From Synanceia verrucosa (Eukaryota; Chordata; Actinopteri; Perciformes; Synanceiidae): DNA of 64,000 nucleotides. This document shows, one piece after another, positions 50,660 through 63,150 of this stretch. The stretch is taken from positions 8,855,501 to 8,919,500 of the forward strand of contig CM056561.1 in the NCBI GenBank assembly GCA_029721515.1. Reading direction: 5' to 3'. How positions within the stretch are numbered: the first letter of the stretch is position 1; every line of letters starts with the position of its first letter. The translations under genes and the position numbers were made by a program. The notes beneath the pieces are model-generated. The model was not told the origin of the DNA, did no database searches, and worked only from the letters and a program-made list of their open reading frames with translations.

Positions 50660-50860
50660 GGACTTCATGTTGAACTGTCGGCTATCCATGTGTGATGTTC
50701 ACATATATCACCTAATTGTTTACTCTGACTTTCTGAACAAATTATTACTAAATAGGCAAAAAAAAAAACAAGATAAAACCACTTAAAGAAGCCATCCTAT
50801 GACCAGAACGTGTTTTGTTAATGAACCTTTTGTGAACTACACCTTTTTTCATTATTGTAA

Positions 50861-50866
50861 ATTAAA
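50861..50866 (+). terminator. ngrn: ngrn poly(A) signal ATTAAA
   Basis: First plausible plus-strand signal, about 200 nt after the ngrn stop codon. Confidence 0.6.
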
Positions 50867-50898
50867 AATCTTGTGCCAAAAATAGAGGAGTATATGAA

Positions 50899-50904
50899 TT
50901 TATT
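50899..50904 (-). terminator. sort1: sort1 distal poly(A) signal AATAAA
   Basis: Minus-strand AATAAA giving a sort1 3'UTR of about 2.2 kb. A nearer AATAAA (52796-52791) could give a shorter transcript. Confidence 0.5.
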
Positions 50905-53073
50905 GGCAAACCCAAAGAAAATTGCCTCGAATATACAGAAGAGAGAAACATAGCAGATACAAAGATGTAACCTTGTATATTTACAGAACCATCACAATCA
51001 CTTTGTTATTTATATAGCAATTTTAAACTGTAAGAAAAATGTATTACCTTCACTTAATGCAATAAACCATCATAAATTAACTCACCAAGTGACTCCCAGT
51101 GTATAGCAGCTATAATAACCCTGTATCCACTCTGTGCTTTTTTTCAAACTGAGGTGACTCTTGTCAAAGTTTCACTCAGAATTATGTATCATACCAGGAC
51201 ACAAAAGAGAGAATAACCAGGTTATTGTAGGCTGGAAAGCTCTATGGATTTAAATATTGAGAATTAACATGCAGTTCAATGGGAGCTCATATGAAACATG
51301 GTCTGTCACTGCTCAAGTACTCAACTTTGGCAGCAAGTGCAACTTGGGGTGTCACTAACAGACTGGATGGAAATTGTTTACACATTAGTTGATATAAATA
51401 ATAGTCAGTAAATAGATGCTGGCCACACATTGGGAGGGCCTTGCATCATGTCCTCACACCAGGCACTTGTCTAACCACATCCAGTTGACTGCACACACTG
51501 AACCTGCAAGTCACAAATAAATAAAAACCTGCACGAAAGCAACATATTTAACACAAGACAGACAAATAATTGTGCAACAAATGTTGAAGAAGAAAAAAAA
51601 CATGTAAGACTTGACGTGATATACAAGTCAGACGAGAGGCATTGACCAATCCAGTTAGGCTTCAAAATAACAGTAGTATCAGGATGATTCAATCAAAACA
51701 GCAGTTCTCTGTGAAATGAGAAACTTTCAATAAACCTGTTAATTTTTGTTAATTTGCTCCACCCCAGTCCAACAACCGTGTCTGTTAACTTCAATAAACT
51801 ACAATGTTAATCAAGCTATACAACATTTACATTACTGTTTTTTAAAATCATTATTGCTCCAATGCTTCTATCACCAAATTATATCAGTCTTATTTAAATG
51901 TGATGTAAAAAATATCTGCTGATATTTACCATCAAACTAGAATATTTCTGTCATTTCTGAACATTTTCGAACCACAATGTGTTCCAGAAGTTCAAAAGTT
52001 CGAACAAAAACTGCTCAAATGATTAGAAACACAACTCGTATGTGACTACAGTGATTATTACAGTCTTGTCCCGTTAATCATTAGGTAACATTTAGGAAAA
52101 ATGTTAAACTACAAACTCTAAGCATACAAAGGACTTTGTGCTTTAGGCAGTTAGAACTGCACACATACATGTTTGGATACATCCTGTCTTGAAACAGACA
52201 CACTTTACCCCCTTTTACACTGATGTGGACATCCCCATTCATCAAACGTGTCTGTACGATTATTTAACATGCATGGACAATTCACAGAAATCAAAATATT
52301 GTTATTGCTATCAAACCTAAGGCAAATTAACATTTCCACTTGTGTCTTGTTACTTCAACCGTGGATGTTAATGCCATGGAGTAAAAGTATGCTGGCTTGT
52401 ATTCCAAATACACACTACAACAGGAGATTTCACAAATCAGCGCCGAGAGAGGAGGAAGCCGAAAACCTCACATTTCTGTACTCTTGGCCGTCCAGGGCAC
52501 ACTTTTTAGCCTTCAAATACTTCGTTAAAAGTAGGAAGTCATTAACCACCTTTTTATAAACACCTACCAAATTGATACATCAAAAATGGCAAAGAAAAAT
52601 AAGTTTATGTACAAGTGCATGGGAACAAGAACACAGATCTTTGACAGAAGTGAGAAGTATTTCCAGGAGCACTCCCATGGGGGATGGGAGAGGTAGGACC
52701 CGTTATGCGATGGTGGTGCATTTATACAACTAGCTTTGCATTAAAAACCCATTACTCTGACTCTGTGAGCAGTTCAAACTACTGCAGCTCTTTATTCCCT
52801 GAAATAAATAAGTAGACTCAAACTCAATCGGCGGAACCAATAACTGACGCACAACACTACAACACATCCTTCCTCATCTCAACTTGTGGTATCCCAGGAT
52901 GCCTCCGTACATTCATTATACTTCATAGATGACAGCAGAGTGGTGCAGACTCTTCGTCTGGTAGCTGAGGCAAAGTTCATAGTAGAAGGTGAAAGGAAGA
53001 AGTAGCTGGAGACAAAAGAGCGACGGGCTGCAGGGTGAACTGGAAACCTGTTCTTCAGCACAGGTTTTGCCTA
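50905..53073 (-). other. sort1: Probable sort1 3'UTR
   Basis: AT-rich, no supported ORF on either strand, between the sort1 stop codon and the distal poly(A) signal. Long sortilin 3'UTRs are normal in vertebrates. Confidence 0.5.
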
Positions 53074-53705
53074 CTATTCAAGCAGATCCTGTGTAAAGAC
53101 AAAAAAATAACATACCAATGAAACCAGAGCCAACACAGGTGAGCAAACATGGAGCCTTTCAGGTTGTACTTAGTCATGCATCTAAGTCATTTTAATATAA
53201 TAACTTTGTAGATGTTTCCACAGCAGCCATTTTGACATGCCAAACGCAAGTTCAGTTGATACAATTAATTATAGAGAGAAAAGTACCTCATCTGAGTCGT
53301 CGTGAAACTCTATTTTGCCATTTGGAGTGTGGTTGGTCTCCAGCGGGTCGTCTATACCCTCAACAGGATTGTCCTCGGCATGCTGCTGCAGCACAGAGTA
53401 CCTGTGAACCAAGAACCTGTAGAGCACATTAACACACTATCAGGTCACTTCAAATCATCTAGAAAACACATTCAACACACAATGACGGAAAAGCTGCCCT
53501 GGGAAGGTTCTCCTGCACACAGGTTTTAGTCAAAACTGGACTATACACAAAACTGGACTATGTGTGTGTGCGTGGAAAGATACACTAACCTGCCACCACA
53601 GACATATTTCTTGATGAAGACAAATCCAGCTGCAATGCTCAGCAGCATGACCACAATGACTGTTATCACAATGGGTACAGACTTGGAGGTGGGACTGTCT
53701 TCTAC
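53074..53705 (-). CDS. sort1: sort1 exons 18-20: transmembrane segment and sorting tail
   Basis: Exon 18 (53590-53705) encodes the TM helix VPIVITVIVVMLLSIAAGF plus KKYVCGG. Exon 19 (53287-53416) encodes RFLVHRYSVLQQH through HDDSDE. Exon 20 contributes just DLLE and TAG (15 nt, 53088-53074). The acidic-cluster dileucine motif recognised by GGA/AP-1 adaptors is therefore split by the last intron. Confidence 0.94.
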
Positions 53706-56700
53706 CTGTAAAACAAAGAGTGGACAGAAAAAAGTGGGTTAAAGTGATACAGGGACAGATATACTGTGGGGAGACACAGCGTGAATCAATCTACTGTATA
53801 TTCTTAACAGCTTCCAGAGGTACTGACCGCTTTTGAGGCCACCAGGTCACTCACACACCTCTTACTGAGGTCGATCTCTTTACGCACAGGAACCTTTCCT
53901 CCTTCACATTTATCGCCGGGAATTTTCCTATAGCTGTGGACCAAAGACACATCAAGTTTGTGATAGTTGGTTGAGCTGTGAGCTTGCAAGTGAGTCTAAA
54001 AGAATTCATGGCTAAATAGTTGGCCTGTAACGACAAAAACAATTCTGGTTCGGTGCTTTTTCTGGTTTTATAAGCCAAGGTTCAGGGTTTTTTTCAGTTC
54101 AGTATGGGAAGAAAGAAAAACGCTCAAAATGTCTTTCATTCATTTATTATGATTTTTGTAACATTTCCCCCAATTGTTTTACACAACAGAATATAGAAAA
54201 ATAGAAACAATGTAATCCTACTGCTATAAATCAAATATACAATAAAATAAATAAAATATTTCAAAGAATGTAACGTGTGCTCTGCAGATGCGATTCTAGG
54301 TCAATGTGCACACCTTCAATATGTCCATGTGGAAGTCACGCACATTTAAAGTTCCACATCGAACAACATCTTTCGTTCCTTTTTTTCTAGGTGTACAATG
54401 CCATTTCAGTACAGCTGTAAGCCGAACTGAACAGATGCGTAACCAAAACGGTTCGGTTCAATACATGTACCGTGACAGACCTACTAGGTAGTTAAATTAT
54501 GGGTGTTGATTTATTCATTATCACAAGTCTACATTTATAAATAAAGCTGTATTCACTCGGCCTGCGTGCAGTGAAACAAAAATCAAATTACAGAAAAACA
54601 AATCCTTTGCTTTTACCGTCAGCTTCCTCATGGTAAACAGATTCTCTGATCTGTGCAGACTCTCTTATCTGCTTGCTCTGACTGATCTCTGTATGACAAT
54701 TATTTCCTCATTCTCGTCACTTGTTTCCTCCGACAAACTCTTCGAGCAAACCTCTGTCACTCTCTCTTCCAAAAAATGTGGCAGTGGTGTCGGCTTTACA
54801 CTGAATGTTTTATGCAATATCTTTTTTAATATTAATATTTAGTTTTTTTAATGTAAAAAAATGAAATAGGCTACAAAGAAATCAAAATTCCCCAAAAAAA
54901 CTCCACATATTCACTTACCCATTGGTCTGCAGTTGTTCCTCTCTGCCTTGCAGACAGAACTCAAGCACTTTGCCTATCAGGTCTGGCTGTTCCACACACA
55001 GCGAGCTGTTCTCCTGGCGGTAGTATCCAAAGTCACTACAAAGAGTCAGAGGATGGTAAGCAAGGGTAGGAAAACAACCTACATTTACTATAACTGGCCA
55101 GCTGTTTTGGCTCAGAAAATCCTCTCTAAGTTACTTTTACACTGCTATTCAATGCTGGTTTGACATGTTTAATGTGGGCTCCTCTTCCTCAGGTTCCTGT
55201 ATTTTATCTGATATAGTGCTGAGCAGGTAAGTGTGTTGATTTGTTGAATACTGACTACTATAACAGTATATTATGGTAATTGGTATATAGCTTACACAGT
55301 TGTTGTATGGATTTCTGAAATGTCTTACCACATGAAGTCATCCAGGGTGCACGGACACGGAGTAGGCTGGGTGTTCACCTGGTAATCTCGCCCGTTCAAG
55401 CAAACAGAGTCCTTCCTGAGACGCAGGAATTTCTCTTTGTAGCCCAGCATGCAGCCATCGTTGGGGTCACTGATATCATCGGAGTGTGCCAACCACTGCA
55501 CATAGTCCCTGTCCTCACCTGCATACATCAAAATGTTGAACTCATGTTTACATATGATCTCAAACACATTGAGAATCTTTAAATTTACAGACTAGTTTCA
55601 GTTTGTTGTATCAAACATATTTTCATGTCTCTCACAGTCTCGGGTGATAAGTTCCTTGAAGTCAATGGTGGTGGAGATCCAGTACATGCTGAGGAGGGAG
55701 TCCCTGTAGCCCCAGATACTGACGTTCATGGAGCGTGCTCCCGGCTCTGATGCCAGCCCAGTAAAATAGATGGGTTCTTTGGTGAAGTTGTAAACATGCC
55801 AGCACTGTCCTTCATCAGTAGAAAATCTGTCAGGGCAATGTGCAAACATTAGCATGACCTTAGCATTAGCTAAAGCAATAACATATGGAAGGGAGTAGTA
55901 TAGCATGCAATTTAAATTCAGCAAACATGTAAATTGAATCAAGAAAAAACAGCAAATATAAACTAATCTGTTCCTCTAGCTGTAACTCACTTGATCTGGT
56001 TGACAGGTCTAGTGGGGCTGTGCTCCACGGCAACCAGCAGACCTCCAGAGTCTAGGATTGCGTAGTGATGGGGCCCATTGAGGGCCTTTATCCAGGTGTA
56101 CCCCCCATCATCAGATACATACACATCAGTCTTTATCACTGAGATAGCATCACCAACACTCCCTGATGAGATACACAGAAATGGTGATATTCTAGTTTAT
56201 CCAGTTTGATAACTAACAGGTTTTCTACGTAAAAAAAAAAAATGTGGACAATAGGCTCTGAACTGAGAGTTACCGTGAGCTAAGATGAGACCCACAGCAT
56301 TTGGTTCAGTGAGAGGCAGCATGGGGACATTCAGTTTCACTGCAGTACTGTAGGCTGCATGGATGTGGAGGCTACACTGCAGATACAAACACAAGAAGCA
56401 CTTGGTACACTATCTGACTATACAAACAAACACGTGTAAATCCAAAAGTAAGACAATCTACTTCACAGCTTCCAGCAAGACTGATCAGCTTTCTATCTTC
56501 TCTGTTATTTCCTCCAGACACAGCGTTTGCCTCCTCACTTTACCTTGTCAGGGTCTTTGGCTGTAGCGTCACACTTGCTGTTGGCGGGTTTCCGAAGGGG
56601 AAGCCATTCCCCTCCCTGATTAAAAGACACCACAGACTGCACAGAGTTATCTGGAACGACAAGTCAAGGTAATCACATTTACAGGTAGTCTGAAAGAAAC

Positions 56701-58042
56701 GGTGTGTAACATTTTAGGGGACTCCATTGGCAGAAACTGAATATAATATTCCTAACTATGTGTATAATCAAGAATCATTCCATGTTTGTTACAATGAACC
56801 CTCTATCTATATCTACATGAGGAGCGGGTCCGCCATGTTTCTACAGTAGCTCAGAACAGACAAATCAAACACCGGCTCCAGAGAGTCGTTCATATTTTTC
56901 CATTGCCTGAAGGCCATCATAGTTCAAAACTGTGGTACTGCCAGCCGCCGTCTGACGCCCGTTGCTGCTTAAGTATTGTTATTATGGGGAGGATGGCCTC
57001 TTAGTGAGGCAAATGGTGTTACCATGGTTTTGCACTCGATGGTTCATGTTACCGCAGTCTTGGAAACTGCACCAGCGGATGCCGCAAACTCCTACACACT
57101 GTCAAACAACAACTGCCAAAGACAATGTGGGCAGAAAGCTTGAATTCAGTTGCCCCAAAAAAGTAAGCAAGAGTGGAGGTGGGTTACGACACTGAGTTCA
57201 GATTTAACTGGTATTTCTGATGAAGTGTCAGCCAGCCGCATCAGAAAGACAGCACATCTAACACTGACCAGCTAATTAAATATTTACTTAACACCCTCCC
57301 TCTGGTATGTAATGGAGACGTTATATTTGTATGATATTTGAGTACTGACATGCTCTGCTATTCGTTTATCTAAGCAAAAGCACATGAAGAGGTCTACCTT
57401 TTGCCAAGACACTGGTGATAAAAACTCCTCGCAGGGAGGTGACGTTAGTGAAATCTGTTTCACCCCCCGTGGTGGTGTAAAGGTGTCGCTCCAATGACTT
57501 GGAGTACACAGTGCCCCGGTCATCTGATGCATAAATGGTGCCAAATCCACTATCTGCAGATGTAGAAAAGAAACAAATTAGACCAGACATAACGCAGAGA
57601 AAAGTCATAAACATGGTTTCAGAGATGGTTATTTGTAAAATTTGGAGAAAAACAAATCTACACAGTGCAAGTTCTATACATATAAGTGCATATAATCGAC
57701 AATTTTGATTTTCATTCTCTACACAGGCAAACACACTGTTACTGAATTGCTTTACAATGGAATGAGTACACAGGTGACTGACCTCCCGGCTCGTCCACAT
57801 GCATAAAGACCATGTCATCGCTCGCTGCCAGGATGGAGTAGAATTGCTCGTGACCGACAGGGGGGAGCTGGGCTGTGTTCCACGTCTCACCCTGGTCCAC
57901 CGACACATTAATCATCCTCAGAGTGCCCTGCAGGACAACAGGCAGGAGAGGGAGAAAATGAGAAAGAAGGATGGTTTGGAGAGTTATTTAATTACATTTC
58001 CTCATGCAAATTAACTTACAGACTTACAGGCAATATATATAA

Positions 58043-58077
<35 letters not shown>

Positions 58078-61000
58078 ATACTGTATGGACATTTTCCCAT
58101 CAGTTATGATAACTAAAGGAGTACTCAGGGTACACTGATTTAGCATTCAACTCCTTTAACACTGTCAGACTCACCATGGACACATAATGCAACTCAATAG
58201 CATACATACATGGGGACTTTGTTCATTCTAATTCCCCATCAACAGATTTTCTTTTATCTTCAAACTTGTAGACCCAACCGACTCTGACTCAAGTGACAAC
58301 ACTTAAGGTAATTTGTACAGCTCCTCCTGCAGCCAAAAAATACTTAAATGTGTTAAATATGTGGAATACCATGGATCCTACGCATGGGTAATTCTTACCA
58401 CAGGATTTCTCTATTAAACTAAATGGACATGGGAAGAAAATCTGTTAGAAATACACTAATGCAACAAAAATATTTTCCAAATACTTGATCTGAAATAATC
58501 CCTCATGAAAACAACAGCATGCTGTATTTCAAATCGAGTAAAGCAGAGTTTTTTCTTACAAACCCCAAAGGTCTAAACAATCAATACTTTGCCTCTGGAT
58601 GGCTGATCCTCTCTCTGTATCTGCTGGTGATAATGTATACTGACTGACCTTGCCCGTCATTACAGAAGCAAAGAGGAAGCGTCCACCCTGGCCGAAGGAG
58701 TAGATCTTACTGCCGATGGTCTTGAAGGTTTTACCGTAGTCCGTCGTCCTCTTCAGTTCCAGCATTCCCCGTTCACCTGGGGGGAAAAAAATTTAAAAAA
58801 AATAACTTACATTTTAATTATTCAACTGAAATAGTGTGAGTTTTCAATTCAGGTTTATTATAATGAGGACATCACTTACTGCAGGATCCATTGTGGCTGG
58901 CTGTAAAGAAGATGGTATTTTTCCTTCCCCTAGAATCAGAGACAAGCAGACACATGAATCCAAGGAGTCAAGGATATATCAGCAAAATATACTGTAAATG
59001 TGTGCTGCTATGTTGATAAGGATGTGACAGCTCTCTGTGTAGCTCAATAGACAACAAAGTCAGGTACAGGAGTATACAGGAGTGCTTCATTGTGAAAGTA
59101 AGCCTCACATTCTGTGGCTTATCAAACCAGCATGCAGTTGTGCCCTTTGTCAATATGTATTTATATATTTGAGCGTTGTGCTTTCAGGAAGCTTCCGCCC
59201 CAGATTAAAAACGGGACAGCAATGTTTCAGAAAGACTGTTTTGTATGTACTGCTCTTTCAGAAACAGTGACCTTGAAAACAGAGCCTGAAAGGAGACTAA
59301 AAAGTTATTTACAACTGCCAAGGTTACTAAGTGACACAAACCAGGAAGTGCCACTAAAACAACAAGAGTCTGGTGAGGGCTTGGCTACAACTGGGCTAGT
59401 CAAACAGTCACCGGCTGTTCTGCAATGCTGTTTCACTGCTTATGTTGCAAAGGTGGAGCAACAATTGAAGTCCTGGGAGAAAAACTATGCACATGATTGT
59501 CTCAGGTTAATAAGATTATTAGACATCTTACAACGCCAACGCACAGTAAAGACAGACGGACCTACATGTATTAATAACCTTATTGGAGGAACTAAAGCTA
59601 AAGAAAAGGACAGACTATCATTTTGTGAAATCTTTGCTCCATGCCAGGCCAGAAGAATGCTGATCTTCCACTCCTCCCTAATCTCACTTAACAGGAACAC
59701 TTGGAGATTTTTATATGACATTAATTTTTTTTTTGCTGAGAGCCTGACAAGAGGTACTGATCTTGTCTCTTACCATTTCACAAGACACACGTTGTCATGG
59801 ATCTTTTTCCAATTGCTGCCAAAATCTTCAGACAGCCACAATTCATTCTGAGGATAGAAAAAACAGGTTTCACCCAGCTCACACAGAACTTGGTATGCTA
59901 GAGCTGCCCAGAAACACCACAGCCATGTTAATCATTTGTTTGCACAGAGGACATTTTTCTCTGTGCAAACAAATGATTAGCAACAGAATTATTCTTGGGA
60001 TGAAGGAATGATGTACAATGTTGCATATGCATGGAAAAAGCAACTTGCCCTCTTGAAATAATGACAGATTTACTAATTGGAGATTCATATGGAGAACTGG
60101 AGCTTTCAAGTTTATACAGGCGACCTAACTTATATCCAAGCTGGTTACTTTCAAAACAAAATCTAGCTCTGTAAATTCACTGCATACTTTATTGCTGATG
60201 ACCAGTAGAGCATTAGAATTGTCAGGGCTGTATGTCATATGTGTCGAGGGCATGAAGGACAGGTCCCTGGGGATGAAACTCTTTCCAAAGTCACTGGAGA
60301 CAAAGACCCTCGATCCATGACTTCCAGAAACTTCTGCTGTCAGGATTACCTACAAGGCAGAGTCAAAAATCCAAACTGATGAAACCACACAAGATGAAAC
60401 AGTATTACAGGCACATATTTCAGGAGGGACTTCACTTACTTTCCCAGTGTTCCCGATAGCGATTCCGAACTCTGACCTGATGAAGGTGTTGTTGATGAGG
60501 TCGGTTATATCCTCAAAAGATTTCCCATAGTTCTTGCTGGAAGACAAATGGTTGTAGCCAAATTAAAAGCAAATCAAATACAAACTGTGTTGTATATTTT
60601 TCCAACAGGTGAAACAATGACACTTACCTTCGGTACAGTTTAGACTGCCCAAGTCTTATCATGAAGAAGGGCACCTGAAAAGTTGTCAAAGCCAGGATGA
60701 CCTGCAAAGAAGAGAGGGTTCAGCTTGAGGAAAGTGGAGCGTAGATCATTTATTAATGTGCATCAGGCATTGATGTGAAAGAACTCATTATGTAATCTAC
60801 GAGGTTCTTTGCAGAGACAGACAACCTTTTATACAGTGGAATAATCCAGAAAAGTTTATCCCACTAACATCACACTTACCCCGGTGCCATCTCCAACCCA
60901 GGCCAGTGACACTGACCCACTCAGGTCATTGAAGGTATACTGAGAAAAGATAACATACATTAAAATAAGCACATTAAAATTCACAGCACAATTTGAGCAG

Positions 61001-62721
61001 CATGTCTGAATAGCTGTGTAAATTCTGCTAAATTACAAGAAGAGTCTAGCTGCTAAGAAGTGAGGAAATAACCACAAAAACAGAAACTGCAGTCAAAACT
61101 TATTTGTGAGTTTTGTCTCTGGGTTGTTTTTGCTAGGACTGGCACTGTGTGGTCAAAGTGTAAAAAGTGAAGTACCACTTATCAGGCCAGAGAAGCATGT
61201 CAGCAAACACAAAGCTTGAAGCCAATTACTGAACTCCACATAAAAGACTGAGCCCAAGAATGAGAGACTCAATAGCCTGTGCTTTCATTATCAGTTTGAC
61301 TGTTTGATACGCATGTCTTGGTTCCAGAAAGTCATTCAGTTGTAGATTGTTTTTCTCACCATGTTAACTAAATTTTGAAACTGTAAATGTTTAAGGCAGC
61401 GGTGATGGGAACTGCAACATAAACCCTGAGTGCACCGACGGAGCTGAGCCTCCAGGAATTCTGTTGACTTTAGATTACAGAGGCCAAGTATACAAAATCT
61501 GCGATGCAAAGTGGATCACTTGGAAATAAGCTACGCAAATAAGCAGCACATGGCCCTATGCATTGCAGAGTTGTATATTTTACAGTCAACTGCATTAATT
61601 TGGATGCTTACACTTCCCTGGGTAAAGCCTGTGCTACAACAGAAAACATATCTTGGTGAGATCAAATTTAGTCTTCTCTCCTTCCTGGGATTTAAGCATA
61701 AGAAAACACAAACAAAACATTGTAGTCTGTCTGTATCCTAACAGAGCCTCTGCCTGCTAACTGCTCTCACCACCACACAAACACAGTTTTTAATTAGACC
61801 TATTACAAAATAACTACCGCACAGCTAGTCACATGGATCCCACTGGGCCCATTACCCTGTCAACAGTCAGACAGATTCACCCTAAGCGAGGCAAAGAAAA
61901 AAAGTGTGATCCTAAAATACAGAATGCAGCTGCATCTATGAGAGGAGTGTTATATATAGGTCATGGACAATAATGGAGAATTTCAGAGCATGGTAAGCCG
62001 GTCTGGTTGCTCATGGAGCCTACACAGAATTAAAGCATGGGGAGAAATATAGGCGTTGTTACTGTTTCACTACACTTTGTTTAAATGCACCAAATGTTAA
62101 AGAAACACACAGTATGTCAGTGCAAAACTGGCAGGCAAGATGGTGCGTTTAAAAGCTGTTTGAGCTGTGGGAAAAAACAGAACTTAAAACGCCGCAAGTC
62201 ATTTTGATGCTTTAATGTGTTTTTTTTTTTGTTGAAGCTTTGAAGAGGGCAAATACGCCTACAGAGGCATATCTGTTGTGAGTGCTTCAGGGTTTACAGA
62301 TGGATGGACAGTAACTAGGTTTCTGAGGACACTGAATAGTTGATTAGGCCTATCGGTGCACCTTGCTGGCACCTGCGCATCATCCTCTATAGGCTCATTT
62401 AATTGTCAGACATGCAAAGAGTAACCGGACCTTTAGCTGGTAACTTACACGGTGGGTGTTGCCTGCTAACTTGGTGTCAAATCCTTGAAGAGCTTTGCAG
62501 GTGTCTCCCTGCTCGACGCTTCTTCGTTTAATCTTGTGTTTTGACGATGCAGCCAGCCATGTAGGCAGAGACCTCTTCACGATGTCCACAGATTTCTCTC
62601 CAATGTGTGAACGCTTCCGATACACCGACTGTCCGCTGGCTCCGGATACCCGACGAACATCTAAGCCGGCTGTGAAAGTGGAGACAGATAACAGCAGGAT
62701 ACAGCGAAGCAAAAGTCCCAT
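53074..62721 (-). CDS. sort1: Sortilin, Vps10-domain sorting receptor (20 coding exons, 821 aa)
   Basis: Type I membrane receptor cycling between trans-Golgi, endosomes and cell surface; binds neurotensin, pro-neurotrophins and lysosomal cargo. Exons: 62449-62721, 60880-60939, 60628-60701, 60440-60536, 60188-60349, 59774-59847, 58880-58929, 58649-58776, 57783-57927, 57398-57553, 56544-56650, 56274-56376, 55991-56162, 55636-55826, 55329-55518, 54919-55035, 53828-53933, 53590-53705, 53287-53416, 53074-53088; 2466 nt in frame, 821 aa (human 831). Signal peptide about 1-18, propeptide ending at a furin-like KIKRR (63-67), ten-bladed Vps10 propeller with Asp-box repeats (S.D.G..W), the Cys-rich 10CC module (exons 14-17), TM at about 745-766, then a tail with the candidate palmitoylation Cys771, YSVL, and acidic dileucine DDSDEDLLE. 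All introns are GT-AG. Confidence 0.97.
56697..57170 (-). mobile_element. Teleost interspersed repeat, copy B (sort1 intron 10)
   Basis: Reverse-complement relative of 19395-19815: shared CATGTTTCTACAGTAGC, 'CAAACACCGGCTC.AGAGAG', CCTGAAGGCCATCATAG and the terminal 'GTGTGTAACATTTTAGGGG'. Right boundary uncertain. Confidence 0.55.
58034..58072. repeat. (AT)n(AC)n microsatellite in sort1 intron 8
   Basis: Short ATATAT tract followed by ACACAC. Confidence 0.8.
59114..59851 (+). other. Unexplained 245-codon plus-strand ORF in sort1 intron 6
   Basis: Open frame antisense to sort1, starting MAYQTSMQLCPLSICIYIFE and running across intron 6 into exon 6. I recognise no domain. A plausible 3' splice site (TTGTGCTTTCAG, about 59178-59189) precedes the more polar part (KLPPQIKNG...). 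Residues about 100-150 look helical and charged (VAKVEQQLKSWEKNYAHDC). It could be a nested gene, an exonised retroposon or chance; see findings. Confidence 0.25.
59929..59979. repeat. Perfect 21-bp inverted repeat (hairpin), 9-nt loop
   Basis: The left arm 59929-59949 (TAATCATTTG...CACAGAG) and right arm 59959-59979 are exact reverse complements, 21 of 21, around GACATTTTT. In plus-strand RNA the stem can extend by a U-G and two more pairs. Lies in sort1 intron 5, about 80 bp from exon 6. Confidence 0.95.
60940..62448 (-). other. sort1: sort1 intron 1
   Basis: About 1.5 kb GT-AG intron of AT-rich DNA. No repeat family or ORF recognised. Confidence 0.7.
62449..62721 (-). CDS. sort1: sort1 exon 1: signal peptide and propeptide
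   Basis: Codes residues 1-91. The ATG (62721-62719) has A at -3 and G at +4 and is the first ATG in frame; the upstream open frame begins only with a TTG. MGLLLRCILLLSVSTFTAG forms a hydrophobic signal sequence. The propeptide is basic and poorly conserved. The first conserved sortilin residues (FDTKLAGNTHR) lie at the exon end, before CGT|GTAAGT. Confidence 0.9.
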
Positions 62722-63150
62722 CCTCGTCTCTGGTGTCACTGGCAAAGAAAGCAAAACAGAGACGGAAAAAACACTCAAAAACCAGTCTTTGTGTATCCCG
62801 GTCTTGCCTAGAAATTGAAGGTCGCTACAGCTCTGCCGCCGATGACATCAACAATACAGCAGTCTTCCTGACAGCGATTATTTTGGGCTTTGAAAATCCA
62901 GAGCGCCCTCAAATATCCCCCTGCACTGCAACAGAAAAATAGAAAAAAAAAAAAAAAACCAACTGCAATTTTGCGAAATTAACTGGAGTATTTAACGCCA
63001 ATTATTCGCGCTGTAACTCCACAGCCAACATGACCCACTGTAACGATCACGTAAATTGTGTCTGCGGTGTATATGCTCTGTGCAGAGAGAAGCCGCTGTG
63101 ATTGGCTGGTCTTCTGCCCTGGTCCTCCTGTTCACCGTTTTCATTGGTTG
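62722..63150 (-). promoter_or_regulatory. sort1: sort1 5' flank and likely promoter
   Basis: Upstream of the ATG are a moderately GC-rich segment and two CCAAT boxes (ATTGG on plus at 63101-63105 and 63143-63147). No TATA box evident. Start site not determined. Confidence 0.45.
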
